Origin: Spinactinospora alkalitolerans
GTDB lineage: Bacteria > Actinomycetota > Actinomycetes > Streptosporangiales > Streptosporangiaceae
Assembly (NCBI RefSeq): GCF_013408795.1
Contig: NZ_JACCCC010000001.1
Span: forward strand, 5,146,001-5,210,000
Reading direction: 5' to 3'
DNA: 64,000 nt
Each line of letters begins with the position of its first letter. Within the stretch, counting starts at the first letter, position 1. Positions 54,849 to 62,036 of the stretch are shown one piece after another. The position numbers and the translations under genes are program-made. The notes beneath the pieces are model-generated. The model had not been told where the DNA came from. It saw nothing but the letters and a program-made list of their open reading frames with translations, and ran no database searches.

Positions 54849-55056
54849 GGGAAGCGGCACCGCCGGCGCCGCAGGGCTCCCCGGCCGCGTACGGAAGATT
54901 ACGAATGCGACAATAAGTACATAGAGCCGGTTTTTCCCGCTGCCCTCGGCGCGGACGCGGATTACCCTACGAATTGGTAACCTCGCGCCGCCCGAGACGG
55001 CGGCTGCCTTGCGTGCCAAATGGCCAGACGGCGAAGGCGAAATCGAAAGAGCCCGC

Positions 55057-56010
55057 ATGAAACGGTACGACTGGTACGACGAGATCCACCGGCTGGACGC
55101 CGAGGCCGACTGCCTGCGGATCACCCAGATCATCTCCACCCACGAGTTCCCGTGGGACATGTCCCAGGCACTGGGCCTCGCGCTGTACCGGACTTACGCC
55201 GTGCCCAGCATCGGCGAGCTGCTCGGGGAGACCCGCGAGTTCACCGAGCGCACGCAGCACCGCTACGACGACACCGCGCTCATCCTCGACGCGATGATGG
55301 AGCACGGGTTCGGGCCGGGCGAGGGCCGCGACGCGCTGCGCCGGATGAACCAGATGCACCGCTCCTACGACATCAGCAACGACGACTACCTCTACGTGCT
55401 GAGCACGTTCGTGGTCATGCCGGTGCGCTGGCTCAACGACTGGGGCTACGGCTGGCGCCGGCTCACCGAGCACGAGATCGCCGCGAACACCAACTACTAC
55501 CGCATGCTCGGCAGGCACATGGGGATCAAGCGGATCCCCGGGACCTACGCCGAGTTCCACGAGCTGTTCGACTCCTACGAGCGCGCGCACTTCGGCTACA
55601 GCGAGGGCGGCCGCAGGGTCTCCGACGCCACCCTCGGCATCATGGTGGACTTCTACCCGGCGTGGCAGCGGCCGATCATCCGCCCGTTCACGATGGGCCT
55701 GCTGGACGACCGGCTGATCACGGCGTTCCGCTACGACCGGCCCTCGTGGTTCTGGCGTTTCGCCGCCAAGGCCGGACTGAGGGCGCGCGCCAGGGTGGTG
55801 CGGTTCATGCCGCCGCGCGAGGAGCCGTTCTGGGCGCGGATGAGCCCGAACATCCGCAGCTACCCCGACGGCTACGACGTGTCCAGGATCGGCACCTTCC
55901 CCAAGGGCTGCCCCGTGCCGCACGACCTGGTGACCACCGAGGTCCCCGAGACCGGAGCCCGCGTCCCGGCGTCGGGGGGTTCCACGACCTCGACCCCGGG
56001 GGGTCTTTAA
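55057..56010 (+). CDS. MpaB/Lcp-family oxygenase (DUF2236)
   Basis: 317 residues of the oxygenase MpaB/latex-clearing-protein family: HRSYDISNDDYLYVLSTFVVMPVRWLNDWG carries the conserved His/Arg region of the haem b-binding fold, and YRMLGRHMGIKRIPGTYAEF is typical. It could be a haem-dependent oxygenase with a hydrophobic substrate. It starts 208 bp after cvnD in the same direction; conservons are often followed by an effector enzyme such as a P450, and this may be the local equivalent. ATG 55057 is preceded by GAAAGAG. The C-terminal 25 residues (TSTPGGL) are low-complexity. Confidence 0.78.
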   Translation: MKRYDWYDEIHRLDAEADCLRITQIISTHEFPWDMSQALGLALYRTYAVPSIGELLGETREFTERTQHRYDDTALILDAMMEHGFGPGEGRDALRRMNQMHRSYDISNDDYLYVLSTFVVMPVRWLNDWGYGWRRLTEHEIAANTNYYRMLGRHMGIKRIPGTYAEFHELFDSYERAHFGYSEGGRRVSDATLGIMVDFYPAWQRPIIRPFTMGLLDDRLITAFRYDRPSWFWRFAAKAGLRARARVVRFMPPREEPFWARMSPNIRSYPDGYDVSRIGTFPKGCPVPHDLVTTEVPETGARVPASGGSTTSTPGGL

Positions 56011-56015
56011 GACCC
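56001..56015 (+). terminator. short hairpin at the oxygenase stop
   Basis: GGGTCT-TTA-AGACCC overlaps the TAA stop and is followed by a C-rich run. Confidence 0.4.
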
Positions 56016-56032
56016 GCCCCAGGAAGAGGTTC

Positions 56033-56208
56033 GCGCGGGTGCGGCTCCCTCATGTGGCCGAAGGCCCCTTGAGGTGGACTGCGCACCCGTGCGCGAAGCA
56101 GACCCGCCGCCTTCGGCACATACCGAAATCACGGTTTCGGCCTGGACCGTAGGGTGACCGGTGTGCTTCGCGCGGAGCCGGGCACCCCGCACACGAGCCT
56201 CCGGCCAC
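56033..56208 (+). repeat. dispersed intergenic repeat, copy B, with inverted half
   Basis: 56033-56142 carries the blocks GCGCGGGTG, GTGGCCGAAGGCCC, GCGCGAAGC and CGGTTTCGGCC in the same order and spacing as copy A on the opposite strand. It continues into an inverted half copy (GCTTCGCGC at about 56164, GCCTCCGGCCAC ending at 56208), so the whole unit could fold into a long imperfect stem. The rest of the 56011-56334 gap holds nothing else I recognise. Confidence 0.55.
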
Positions 56209-56334
56209 ACAACGGGCCGCCCGTTCACCGCGAACCCCTTCCTGGGGCTGAGGTTGTAAAAACCCCTGTGGCCGAGGGCGGCGGGCGCGGCGGCCCGGTC
56301 ACCACTGGAGACCTCGCCGGAGACAGAAGCGCCC

Positions 56335-57105
56335 TCACCTCGGCAGGCGGCGCCAGATCGGGCGGGGGAGCAGGCGCATGCCGGCGAAGACCGCCCGGAG
56401 CCTGCGCGGGACCCAGACGACGCCCGCTCCGGTGCGCAGTCCCTCGGCCACGGCGTCGGCGACCTGGGCCGGGGTCGCGGGGAAGGGCGCCTGGGAGACG
56501 TGCGCCGACATCTGCGTGCGCACGTAACCCGGGCGCACGATCAGCACCCGGGCGCCGGTCCCGGCCAGCGCGTCGCCGAGGCCCTGGGCGAAGCCGTCCA
56601 GCCCGGCCTTCGCCGCGCCGTAGACGAAGTTCGCGCGCCGCACGCGCACGCCGGCCACGGAGGACAGCACGACCACGGTGCCGTGCCCCTGCTCGCGCAG
56701 CCGCGCCGCGACGGCCAGGCCCGCGGAGACGTGGCCGGTGAGGTTGGTGGTGACGCTCTCGGCCGCGGCGACGGGGTCGGCGTCGTAGGCCGCCTGCTCG
56801 CCGAGCACGCCGAAGGCCGCGACGACGACGTCGAGGTCGCCGACCAGCTCCACCGCCTCGGCGACGACGCCGGCGTGGGTGCCGGGGGCCGCGGCGTCGA
56901 AGGCGGTGGTGTGCACGTCGGCGGCGCCGAGGCCGCGCAGGCGCGCGGCGGCGGCGCGCAGCGGGCCGGGGTCCCCGCTGTCGCGGGCCGCGAGGACGAC
57001 CCTGCGCGCCCCGTCCCGGACCAGCCGCTCGGCGATGGCGAGCCCGATCTCGCTGCGCCCCCCGAGGAGGAGGACCGAGTCCACCCCGCCGACCGCGTTC
57101 CGCAT
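56335..57105 (-). CDS. dprE2: decaprenylphosphoryl-2-keto-ribose reductase (DprE2-like SDR)
   Basis: 256 residues of the short-chain dehydrogenase family: LLLGGRSEIGLAIAERL (NAD binding, residues 12-28), Ser148/149, Tyr162 and Lys166 (YGAAK). It would reduce decaprenyl-phospho-2-keto-D-arabinose to decaprenyl-phospho-D-arabinose at the membrane face. The start ATG 57105 has GGGAG 7 nt upstream. It is the last gene of the operon DUF3068-ubiA-dprE1-dprE2, 70 bp after dprE1; that context supports the assignment over a generic SDR. Confidence 0.88.
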   Translation of the reverse strand: MRNAVGGVDSVLLLGGRSEIGLAIAERLVRDGARRVVLAARDSGDPGPLRAAAARLRGLGAADVHTTAFDAAAPGTHAGVVAEAVELVGDLDVVVAAFGVLGEQAAYDADPVAAAESVTTNLTGHVSAGLAVAARLREQGHGTVVVLSSVAGVRVRRANFVYGAAKAGLDGFAQGLGDALAGTGARVLIVRPGYVRTQMSAHVSQAPFPATPAQVADAVAEGLRTGAGVVWVPRRLRAVFAGMRLLPRPIWRRLPR

Positions 57106-57175
57106 GCTCTGCTCCCGTCCTACTCGTACTGCCGTCGTCGGTGGTGCTTCGGATCGCGGCGGCGCACGGCCCCGC

Positions 57176-58531
57176 TCACAGCTCCAGGCGGCGGGCGAGG
57201 TCCGACATCAGGACCCCGTCGGGATCCACCCGTTCGCGGACGCTTCGCCAGCGCGGCAGTTCGGGGTACATCGCGTGCAGCGTCGGCGCCGCCGCGCGGC
57301 TGTCCTTGGCCAGGTAGATCCGGCCGCCCGCGGCCAGCACCCACGCGTCGAACGCGCGCAGCAGCCGCGCCAGCCCCGGCAGCTCCGCCGGCAGGTCCAG
57401 CGCCAGCGTCCAGCCCGGCCGGGGGAACGACAGCGGCGCCGGCGTGCCCGCGCCGAACCGCTTCAGCACCGCGAGGAACGACGCCGCCCCGCTCGACGAC
57501 AGCCGCTCGACGATCCGCCGCAGCGTCTCCTCCTGCCCGAACGGCACCACGAACTGGTACTGCACCAGCCCGCGCGGCCCGTACATCCGGTTCCAGCCGC
57601 GCACCGCGTCCAGCGGGTGGAAGAAGCCCGCCAGCTCCTGCACCTCGCCGCGCCTGCGGCGCGGCGCCGCGGCGTAGTAGGCGGCGTTGAACGCGCGCAC
57701 GCTCCAGCGGTTCAGCAGCCGCGGCGGCGCCCACGGCGGCGCGCTCACCGGCGCCCCCGGACCGTAGGCCAAGGGGGTGCGCCGCAGGCGGGGCGGCAGG
57801 TCCGACACCCGGGCGTGGTGCCCGCGGGTCAGCACCCCGCGCCCCATCGCCGCGCCGCGCGCCAGCAGGTCGATCCAGCAGACCGTGTAGTGGTACAGGT
57901 GGTCCGTCTCCGCCATGGCCGCCAGCGTGGCGTCGAGTCCCGGCGTGCGGTCGGTGTCCACCAGCATCCGCGACGTCTCCACCGGGATCACGTCGAACGT
58001 CGCCTCGGTGACGACGCCGGTCAGCCCCATGCCGCCGACCGTCGCCCAGAACAGCTCCGGGTCGCGGTCCGGGCCGGTCTCGTGCGCCTTGCCGTCGGCC
58101 GTGACCAGGGTCAGCGCCCGGACGTGCGCGCCGAAGGAGGAGTCGGCGTGGTGGTTCTTGCCGTGGACGTCGGCCCCGATGGCGCCGCCGACGGTGACGT
58201 GCCGCGTCCCCGGGGTCACCGGCACGAAGTGGCCGCGCGGCACGAGTTGGCGCATCAGTCCGTCCATGCCGGTGCCCGCCGACGCGGTGACCGTACCGCC
58301 GGCCGCGTCCAGCCGGAAGCCCGGATCCAGGTCGGCGCAGTCGATGACGAGGCCGCCCGCGCACTGCGCCGCGTCGCCGTAGGAGCGCCCCAGCCCGCGC
58401 GCGATCGCGCCGCGCCGCCCGGCCCCGCGCAGCAGCAGCCCGAGCTCCTCCGCCGTGCGCGGGCGCGCGACCGTGGCCATGGTGGGTGCGGTCCGCCCCC
58501 ACCCGGTGAGCAGGCGGCGTCGCATGCGCAC
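57176..58531 (-). CDS. dprE1: decaprenylphosphoryl-ribose 2-oxidase (DprE1-like flavoenzyme)
   Basis: 451 residues, VAO-type FAD oxidoreductase: ARGLGRSYGDAAQ, TPGTRHVTVGGAIGADVHGKNHH (107-128, the HGKNHH His), and LAKDSR with Lys409. It oxidises decaprenyl-phospho-ribose at C2'. The segment around residue 374 reads GWTLALDLP; Ala377 occupies the place of the Cys (Cys387 in Mycobacterium tuberculosis) that benzothiazinones attack. GTG 58531 has AAAGGAG 6 nt upstream. It lies 19 bp after ubiA. Confidence 0.92.
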   Translation of the reverse strand: MRMRRRLLTGWGRTAPTMATVARPRTAEELGLLLRGAGRRGAIARGLGRSYGDAAQCAGGLVIDCADLDPGFRLDAAGGTVTASAGTGMDGLMRQLVPRGHFVPVTPGTRHVTVGGAIGADVHGKNHHADSSFGAHVRALTLVTADGKAHETGPDRDPELFWATVGGMGLTGVVTEATFDVIPVETSRMLVDTDRTPGLDATLAAMAETDHLYHYTVCWIDLLARGAAMGRGVLTRGHHARVSDLPPRLRRTPLAYGPGAPVSAPPWAPPRLLNRWSVRAFNAAYYAAAPRRRRGEVQELAGFFHPLDAVRGWNRMYGPRGLVQYQFVVPFGQEETLRRIVERLSSSGAASFLAVLKRFGAGTPAPLSFPRPGWTLALDLPAELPGLARLLRAFDAWVLAAGGRIYLAKDSRAAAPTLHAMYPELPRWRSVRERVDPDGVLMSDLARRLEL

Positions 58532-58550
58532 GGGCCGCTCCTTTCCGGGG

Positions 58551-59492
58551 TCAGCCGAAGTGGATGCCCAGTCCGACGAGTCCGACCAGCGCCACGAGGT
58601 AGAGCTGCGTCGGCCGGTCGTGCAGCGCGATCTCCTCCGGCTCCTCGCCGACGCCCCGGTCCACCAGCAGGTGGTGCCGGAGCACGAACATGATGAAGGG
58701 GACGATACTCGCGGCGTGGAAGCCCAGCGCGGCTCCCTCGTGGTGCTCCAGCGCCCACAGGCAGTAGGTGACGATCATCGCCCCCGACGCCATGGTGCGC
58801 ACCTGCGTCAGGTAGCCCACCGAGTACTGGGTGAGCGTGGCGCGGGAGCCCCCGCTGTCGGGATTGCGCAGCTCCGCCTCGCGCTTGCCGGTCACGACCA
58901 GCAGCGCCCCGAGCGAGACCACGATCAGGAACCAGCTCGTGATGGGCACCCCGATCGCGACCCCGCCGGCGAGCGCGCGCAGCACGTGGCAGCCGGCCAC
59001 CGCGACGATGTCGCAGACGGGGACGTGCTTGAGCCACAGCGTGTAGCCGGCCGTCAGGACCAGGTAGCCGACCAGGACCGCCAGCAGCGGGCTGTTGCCC
59101 GTCGGCACGGCCGCCAGCGGCGCGGCGACCACGAGGACGCAGCCCAGGCCCACCGCGAGCGGGACGGGCACGGTCCCCGCGGCGACGGGCCGGTGCCGCT
59201 TGCGCTCGTGCCTGCGGTCGGCCTCGACGTCCCTGGCGTCGTTGAGCAGGTAGGTCCCCGCCGCGGCGACGCAGAAGAGCGCGAACGCCAGCAGCGATCG
59301 GGCGAGCGCGTCCGGGTCCGTGAGCGCGCCCGCCGCCCCCGGCGCGGCGAAGACGAGGAGGTTCTTCAGCCACTGCTTGGGACGGCAGGCGCGCAGCACG
59401 CCCGCGGCACGGGCGCGCAGGGGGATCCCGCCCGCCGCCGGTGCCGGGGGCGCGGCCCGCGCCGCCGTGGGTGCGGAGGTCGGCTCGCCCAT
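58551..59492 (-). CDS. ubiA: decaprenyl-phosphate phosphoribosyltransferase (UbiA family)
   Basis: 313 residues, about nine membrane helices. The first Asp-rich motif NDARDVEADR (Asn84, Asp85, Asp88, Asp92) and RPKQWLKNLLVFAAP at the N-terminus identify the DPPR synthase branch of UbiA, which attaches ribose-5-phosphate from PRPP to decaprenyl phosphate. It supplies the substrate of DprE1 after dephosphorylation. The start at ATG 59492 lacks a good Shine-Dalgarno; the gene follows DUF3068 by 10 bp so coupling is likely. Confidence 0.9.
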   Translation of the reverse strand: MGEPTSAPTAARAAPPAPAAGGIPLRARAAGVLRACRPKQWLKNLLVFAAPGAAGALTDPDALARSLLAFALFCVAAAGTYLLNDARDVEADRRHERKRHRPVAAGTVPVPLAVGLGCVLVVAAPLAAVPTGNSPLLAVLVGYLVLTAGYTLWLKHVPVCDIVAVAGCHVLRALAGGVAIGVPITSWFLIVVSLGALLVVTGKREAELRNPDSGGSRATLTQYSVGYLTQVRTMASGAMIVTYCLWALEHHEGAALGFHAASIVPFIMFVLRHHLLVDRGVGEEPEEIALHDRPTQLYLVALVGLVGLGIHFG

Positions 59493-59502
59493 GGCCGGGA
59501 GG

Positions 59503-60426
59503 TCAGTGCCGCCGGGAAGGGGCCGGGCGGCCGCTGACGTAGAGGAGCACCCCGAGGATGAGCAGGCCGCCGCCGACCACGACCAGCGTGATCGGGAGCG
59601 TGGTGCGGATCAAGGTGATCTGACCGCTCTGCGACGCGGTCTCCAGGGCGTTGTCGACCGTCTCGTCGGTGAACTCCAGGCTGCCCTCGAACAGCACCAA
59701 CTGCTCCTCGCCGTCGACCTCGGCGACCCGGCGCTGCTCCTCCCGCAGGTTGACCGGGACCCCGGTGGACGGCTCGATCCAGTAGGTGCGGGTGACGGAG
59801 TAGACCTCGTCGGTGGTGGCGTCGCCCTCGCCGCCCATCTCCAGCAGGCTCTTGGGCAGCACCCGCTCGCCGACCTTGGTGGGCTCGACGACCTGGACGA
59901 ACCTGTACACCTCCATGCCCTCGATGGTCTCGGTGCCCTCGTACTCGATCGGCAGCGTCTGCTGGGAGGTGGTGTCGAAGAACTCGTAGTCGCGCTGCTC
60001 CGTCAGGAACGGGAACTTGAATGCCTGCCCCGACTGCGCGACCGACTCGTCGTTGACGGAGGCGTCGCAGCAGTCGGCCGCCTCGCCGCTGACCCGGTCG
60101 TGCCCGGCGCGGCGGGTGGTGGACAGGATCGCGAAGTCGCGGTCGATGTCCTCCACCCAGGTGAACTGGTCCCAGACGACGACCTCGTCGTCGCTGGCCG
60201 CGACGTCGGCGCGCAGCGTGGTGTAGGCCTCGACCGTCGCGCCCTCGATCGATTCGACCTCCTCCGCGCTGAAGTAGGTGACGTCCTCGCCCCGGTTCAC
60301 CGTCTCGGAGTAGTAATCCATGGGGGTCTTCATGACGGCGCTGGCCAGCCAGAACCGCAGCATCGGAGCCATTGTCAGGCAGAAGACCCCGAGCGCGATG
60401 CAGACGACTGCCACGGTACGGCGCAT
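59503..60426 (-). CDS. DUF3068 membrane-anchored protein
   Basis: 307 residues. An N-terminal helix (about 4-22), a ~255-residue acidic beta-rich extracytoplasmic domain (VTYFSAEEVESIEGATVEAYTT..., TRTYWIEPSTGVPVNLREEQ) and a C-terminal helix (about 280-300) followed by RPAPSRRH. DUF3068 proteins are actinobacterial and of unknown function. It heads the decaprenyl-phospho-arabinose operon, which suggests an envelope glycan role. ATG 60426 has GGAGG 6 nt upstream. Confidence 0.85.
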   Translation of the reverse strand: MRRTVAVVCIALGVFCLTMAPMLRFWLASAVMKTPMDYYSETVNRGEDVTYFSAEEVESIEGATVEAYTTLRADVAASDDEVVVWDQFTWVEDIDRDFAILSTTRRAGHDRVSGEAADCCDASVNDESVAQSGQAFKFPFLTEQRDYEFFDTTSQQTLPIEYEGTETIEGMEVYRFVQVVEPTKVGERVLPKSLLEMGGEGDATTDEVYSVTRTYWIEPSTGVPVNLREEQRRVAEVDGEEQLVLFEGSLEFTDETVDNALETASQSGQITLIRTTLPITLVVVGGGLLILGVLLYVSGRPAPSRRH

Positions 60427-60751
60427 TACCCCTCCCGGGCGCAAGTGTTCATATCCGGAACCTGCTTCAACTGGAACTTGCTTCAATTTGAGGTATCGTA
60501 GTTGCCCCGGTGAGCTACGTCATCAGGGCGTGTCGGAATTTTTATAACAGGTTCTATCTAGCACTAAACGGGGAAGGGTCCGCAAGAGTGGTCCGAGCCG
60601 TGGGACCATCGGCGAAGGCGTGCGGCAAGCAGCGGGGACGCGTGTGCCACCGGCGCTGCGCGCACCGCGGCAGCCGCCCCCTCGTAACCCGCGCCCTCAG
60701 AACCCTCGACCCGGTCCCGTCGACAGCCCGCGCACCGTGGAAGGCCGGTCC
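60427..60751. promoter_or_regulatory. divergent promoter region of the dpr operon and acyltransferase
   Basis: 325 bp, AT-rich for this genome. It holds the 16-bp tandem repeat (60455-60486) and TATAACAGGTTCTA at 60543-60556, which fits the pattern TnnAACnnGTTnnA described for the TetR regulator KstR. No gene is supported in it. Confidence 0.45.
60455..60486 (-). repeat. 16-bp tandem repeat upstream of the dpr operon
   Basis: On the minus strand TTGAAGCAAGTTCCAG is followed directly by TTGAAGCAGGTTCCGG (two mismatches). The array starts 29 bp before the DUF3068 start codon, so it is well placed to bind a regulator. Confidence 0.6.
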
Positions 60752-62020
60752 GTGACCTCAGCATCCGCAGAGCACCGCCCCGACCCCGCCGACTCCCCCG
60801 TCGCCCGGTGGCTGCCCCAGGTCAGCGGGCACCAGGAGGCGCTCGACGGCATCCGCGCGATCGCGGCGCTCATGGTGCTCGTCTTCCACGTCGCCGTGGA
60901 GACCGGCGTCGCGCTGGCCCCGGGGGTGCCGGGCGCGCTGCTGTCGCGCGGCGAGATGGGCGTTCCGCTGTTCTTCGCGCTGTCGGGGCTGCTGCTGTAC
61001 CGGCCGTGGGCCCGGGCCGCGCTGGACGGCGCCGACGGCCCTGACGTGCGCTCCTACCTGTGGCGGCGCGGGCTGCGCGTCCTGCCGGCGTACTGGGTCG
61101 TGGCCGTGGTCGCGCTGCTGCTGTGGTCGCGGAACCACCTCGGCTCGGTCCGCACCTGGTTCGAGGTGCTGACGCTGACCTTCACCTACGACTTCGACCC
61201 GTGGTGGGTCGGCACCGGCCCCTACGGCCTGGGCCAGATGTGGAGCCTGTGCGTCGAGGCCAGCTTCTACCTGCTGCTCCCGCTGCTGGCGCTGCTGCTC
61301 ACCCGCTACGCCGGGCGCGGCGGCGACGTCGGCGCCAGGGCGCGGCGGCTGCTGACCGGCCTGGGCGCGCTGACCGCGGTCGGCGCGCTGGCGCTGGTCG
61401 TCCAGTTCTACCCGGACCCGCGCCCTTACCTGCACGCCTGGCTGCCGCGCACGCTGGGCATGTTCGCGGCGGGCATGGCGCTGGCTGTGGTGTCGGAGTG
61501 GGCCTGGCGCGAGGCCGGCCCCGACGGCCCGGTCCGCCGCTGCTGCCGCACCGTCGCCCAGGCGCCGGGGCTGTGCTGGGGCATCGCCCTGGTCGTCTAC
61601 CTGATCGCCTCGACCCCGGCCACCGGCCCCCGATTCGTGGGCGTGGACGGCTTCTGGATCGCGCTCATCGACATGGTCGTGTCGGTGCTGTTCGCCCTCT
61701 TCGTCATCGCCCCCGTGGCGCTGCTGCCCCGGGGCGCCGGAACCCGCACGACCGCCTTCCTGCGCCACCGCCTGATGCGCTTCCTCGGCAAGGTCTCCTA
61801 CGGCATCTTCCTGTGGCAGTTCGTGGTCCTGTACCTGTGGCGCGACTTCACCGGCCAGGAGATCTTCACCGGCTCCTTCTGGCTCGACCTCGTCCCCGTC
61901 ACGGCCGGCACCGTCCTGCTCGCCTACGCCACCCACCGCTGGGTGGAGGAACCCACGAGACGCTGGTACGACGCAGTCCGCCCCAAGGAGCGCAAACCCG
62001 GCCGAGCGGGCATCGCCTAG
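60752..62020 (+). CDS. acyltransferase-3 family membrane protein
   Basis: 422 residues, about ten membrane helices: LDGIRAIAALMVLVFHVAVETG contains the family His, GVPLFFALSGLLLYRPW and SLCVEASFYLLLPLL are further motifs, and the C-terminal VSYGIFLWQFVV is typical. It probably O-acylates a wall or lipid-linked glycan. GTG 60752 has GGAAGG about 7 nt upstream; the frame is open upstream without a better start. It is divergent from the dpr operon. Confidence 0.86.
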   Translation: MTSASAEHRPDPADSPVARWLPQVSGHQEALDGIRAIAALMVLVFHVAVETGVALAPGVPGALLSRGEMGVPLFFALSGLLLYRPWARAALDGADGPDVRSYLWRRGLRVLPAYWVVAVVALLLWSRNHLGSVRTWFEVLTLTFTYDFDPWWVGTGPYGLGQMWSLCVEASFYLLLPLLALLLTRYAGRGGDVGARARRLLTGLGALTAVGALALVVQFYPDPRPYLHAWLPRTLGMFAAGMALAVVSEWAWREAGPDGPVRRCCRTVAQAPGLCWGIALVVYLIASTPATGPRFVGVDGFWIALIDMVVSVLFALFVIAPVALLPRGAGTRTTAFLRHRLMRFLGKVSYGIFLWQFVVLYLWRDFTGQEIFTGSFWLDLVPVTAGTVLLAYATHRWVEEPTRRWYDAVRPKERKPGRAGIA

Positions 62021-62036
62021 GAACAGCCGATGCGGG

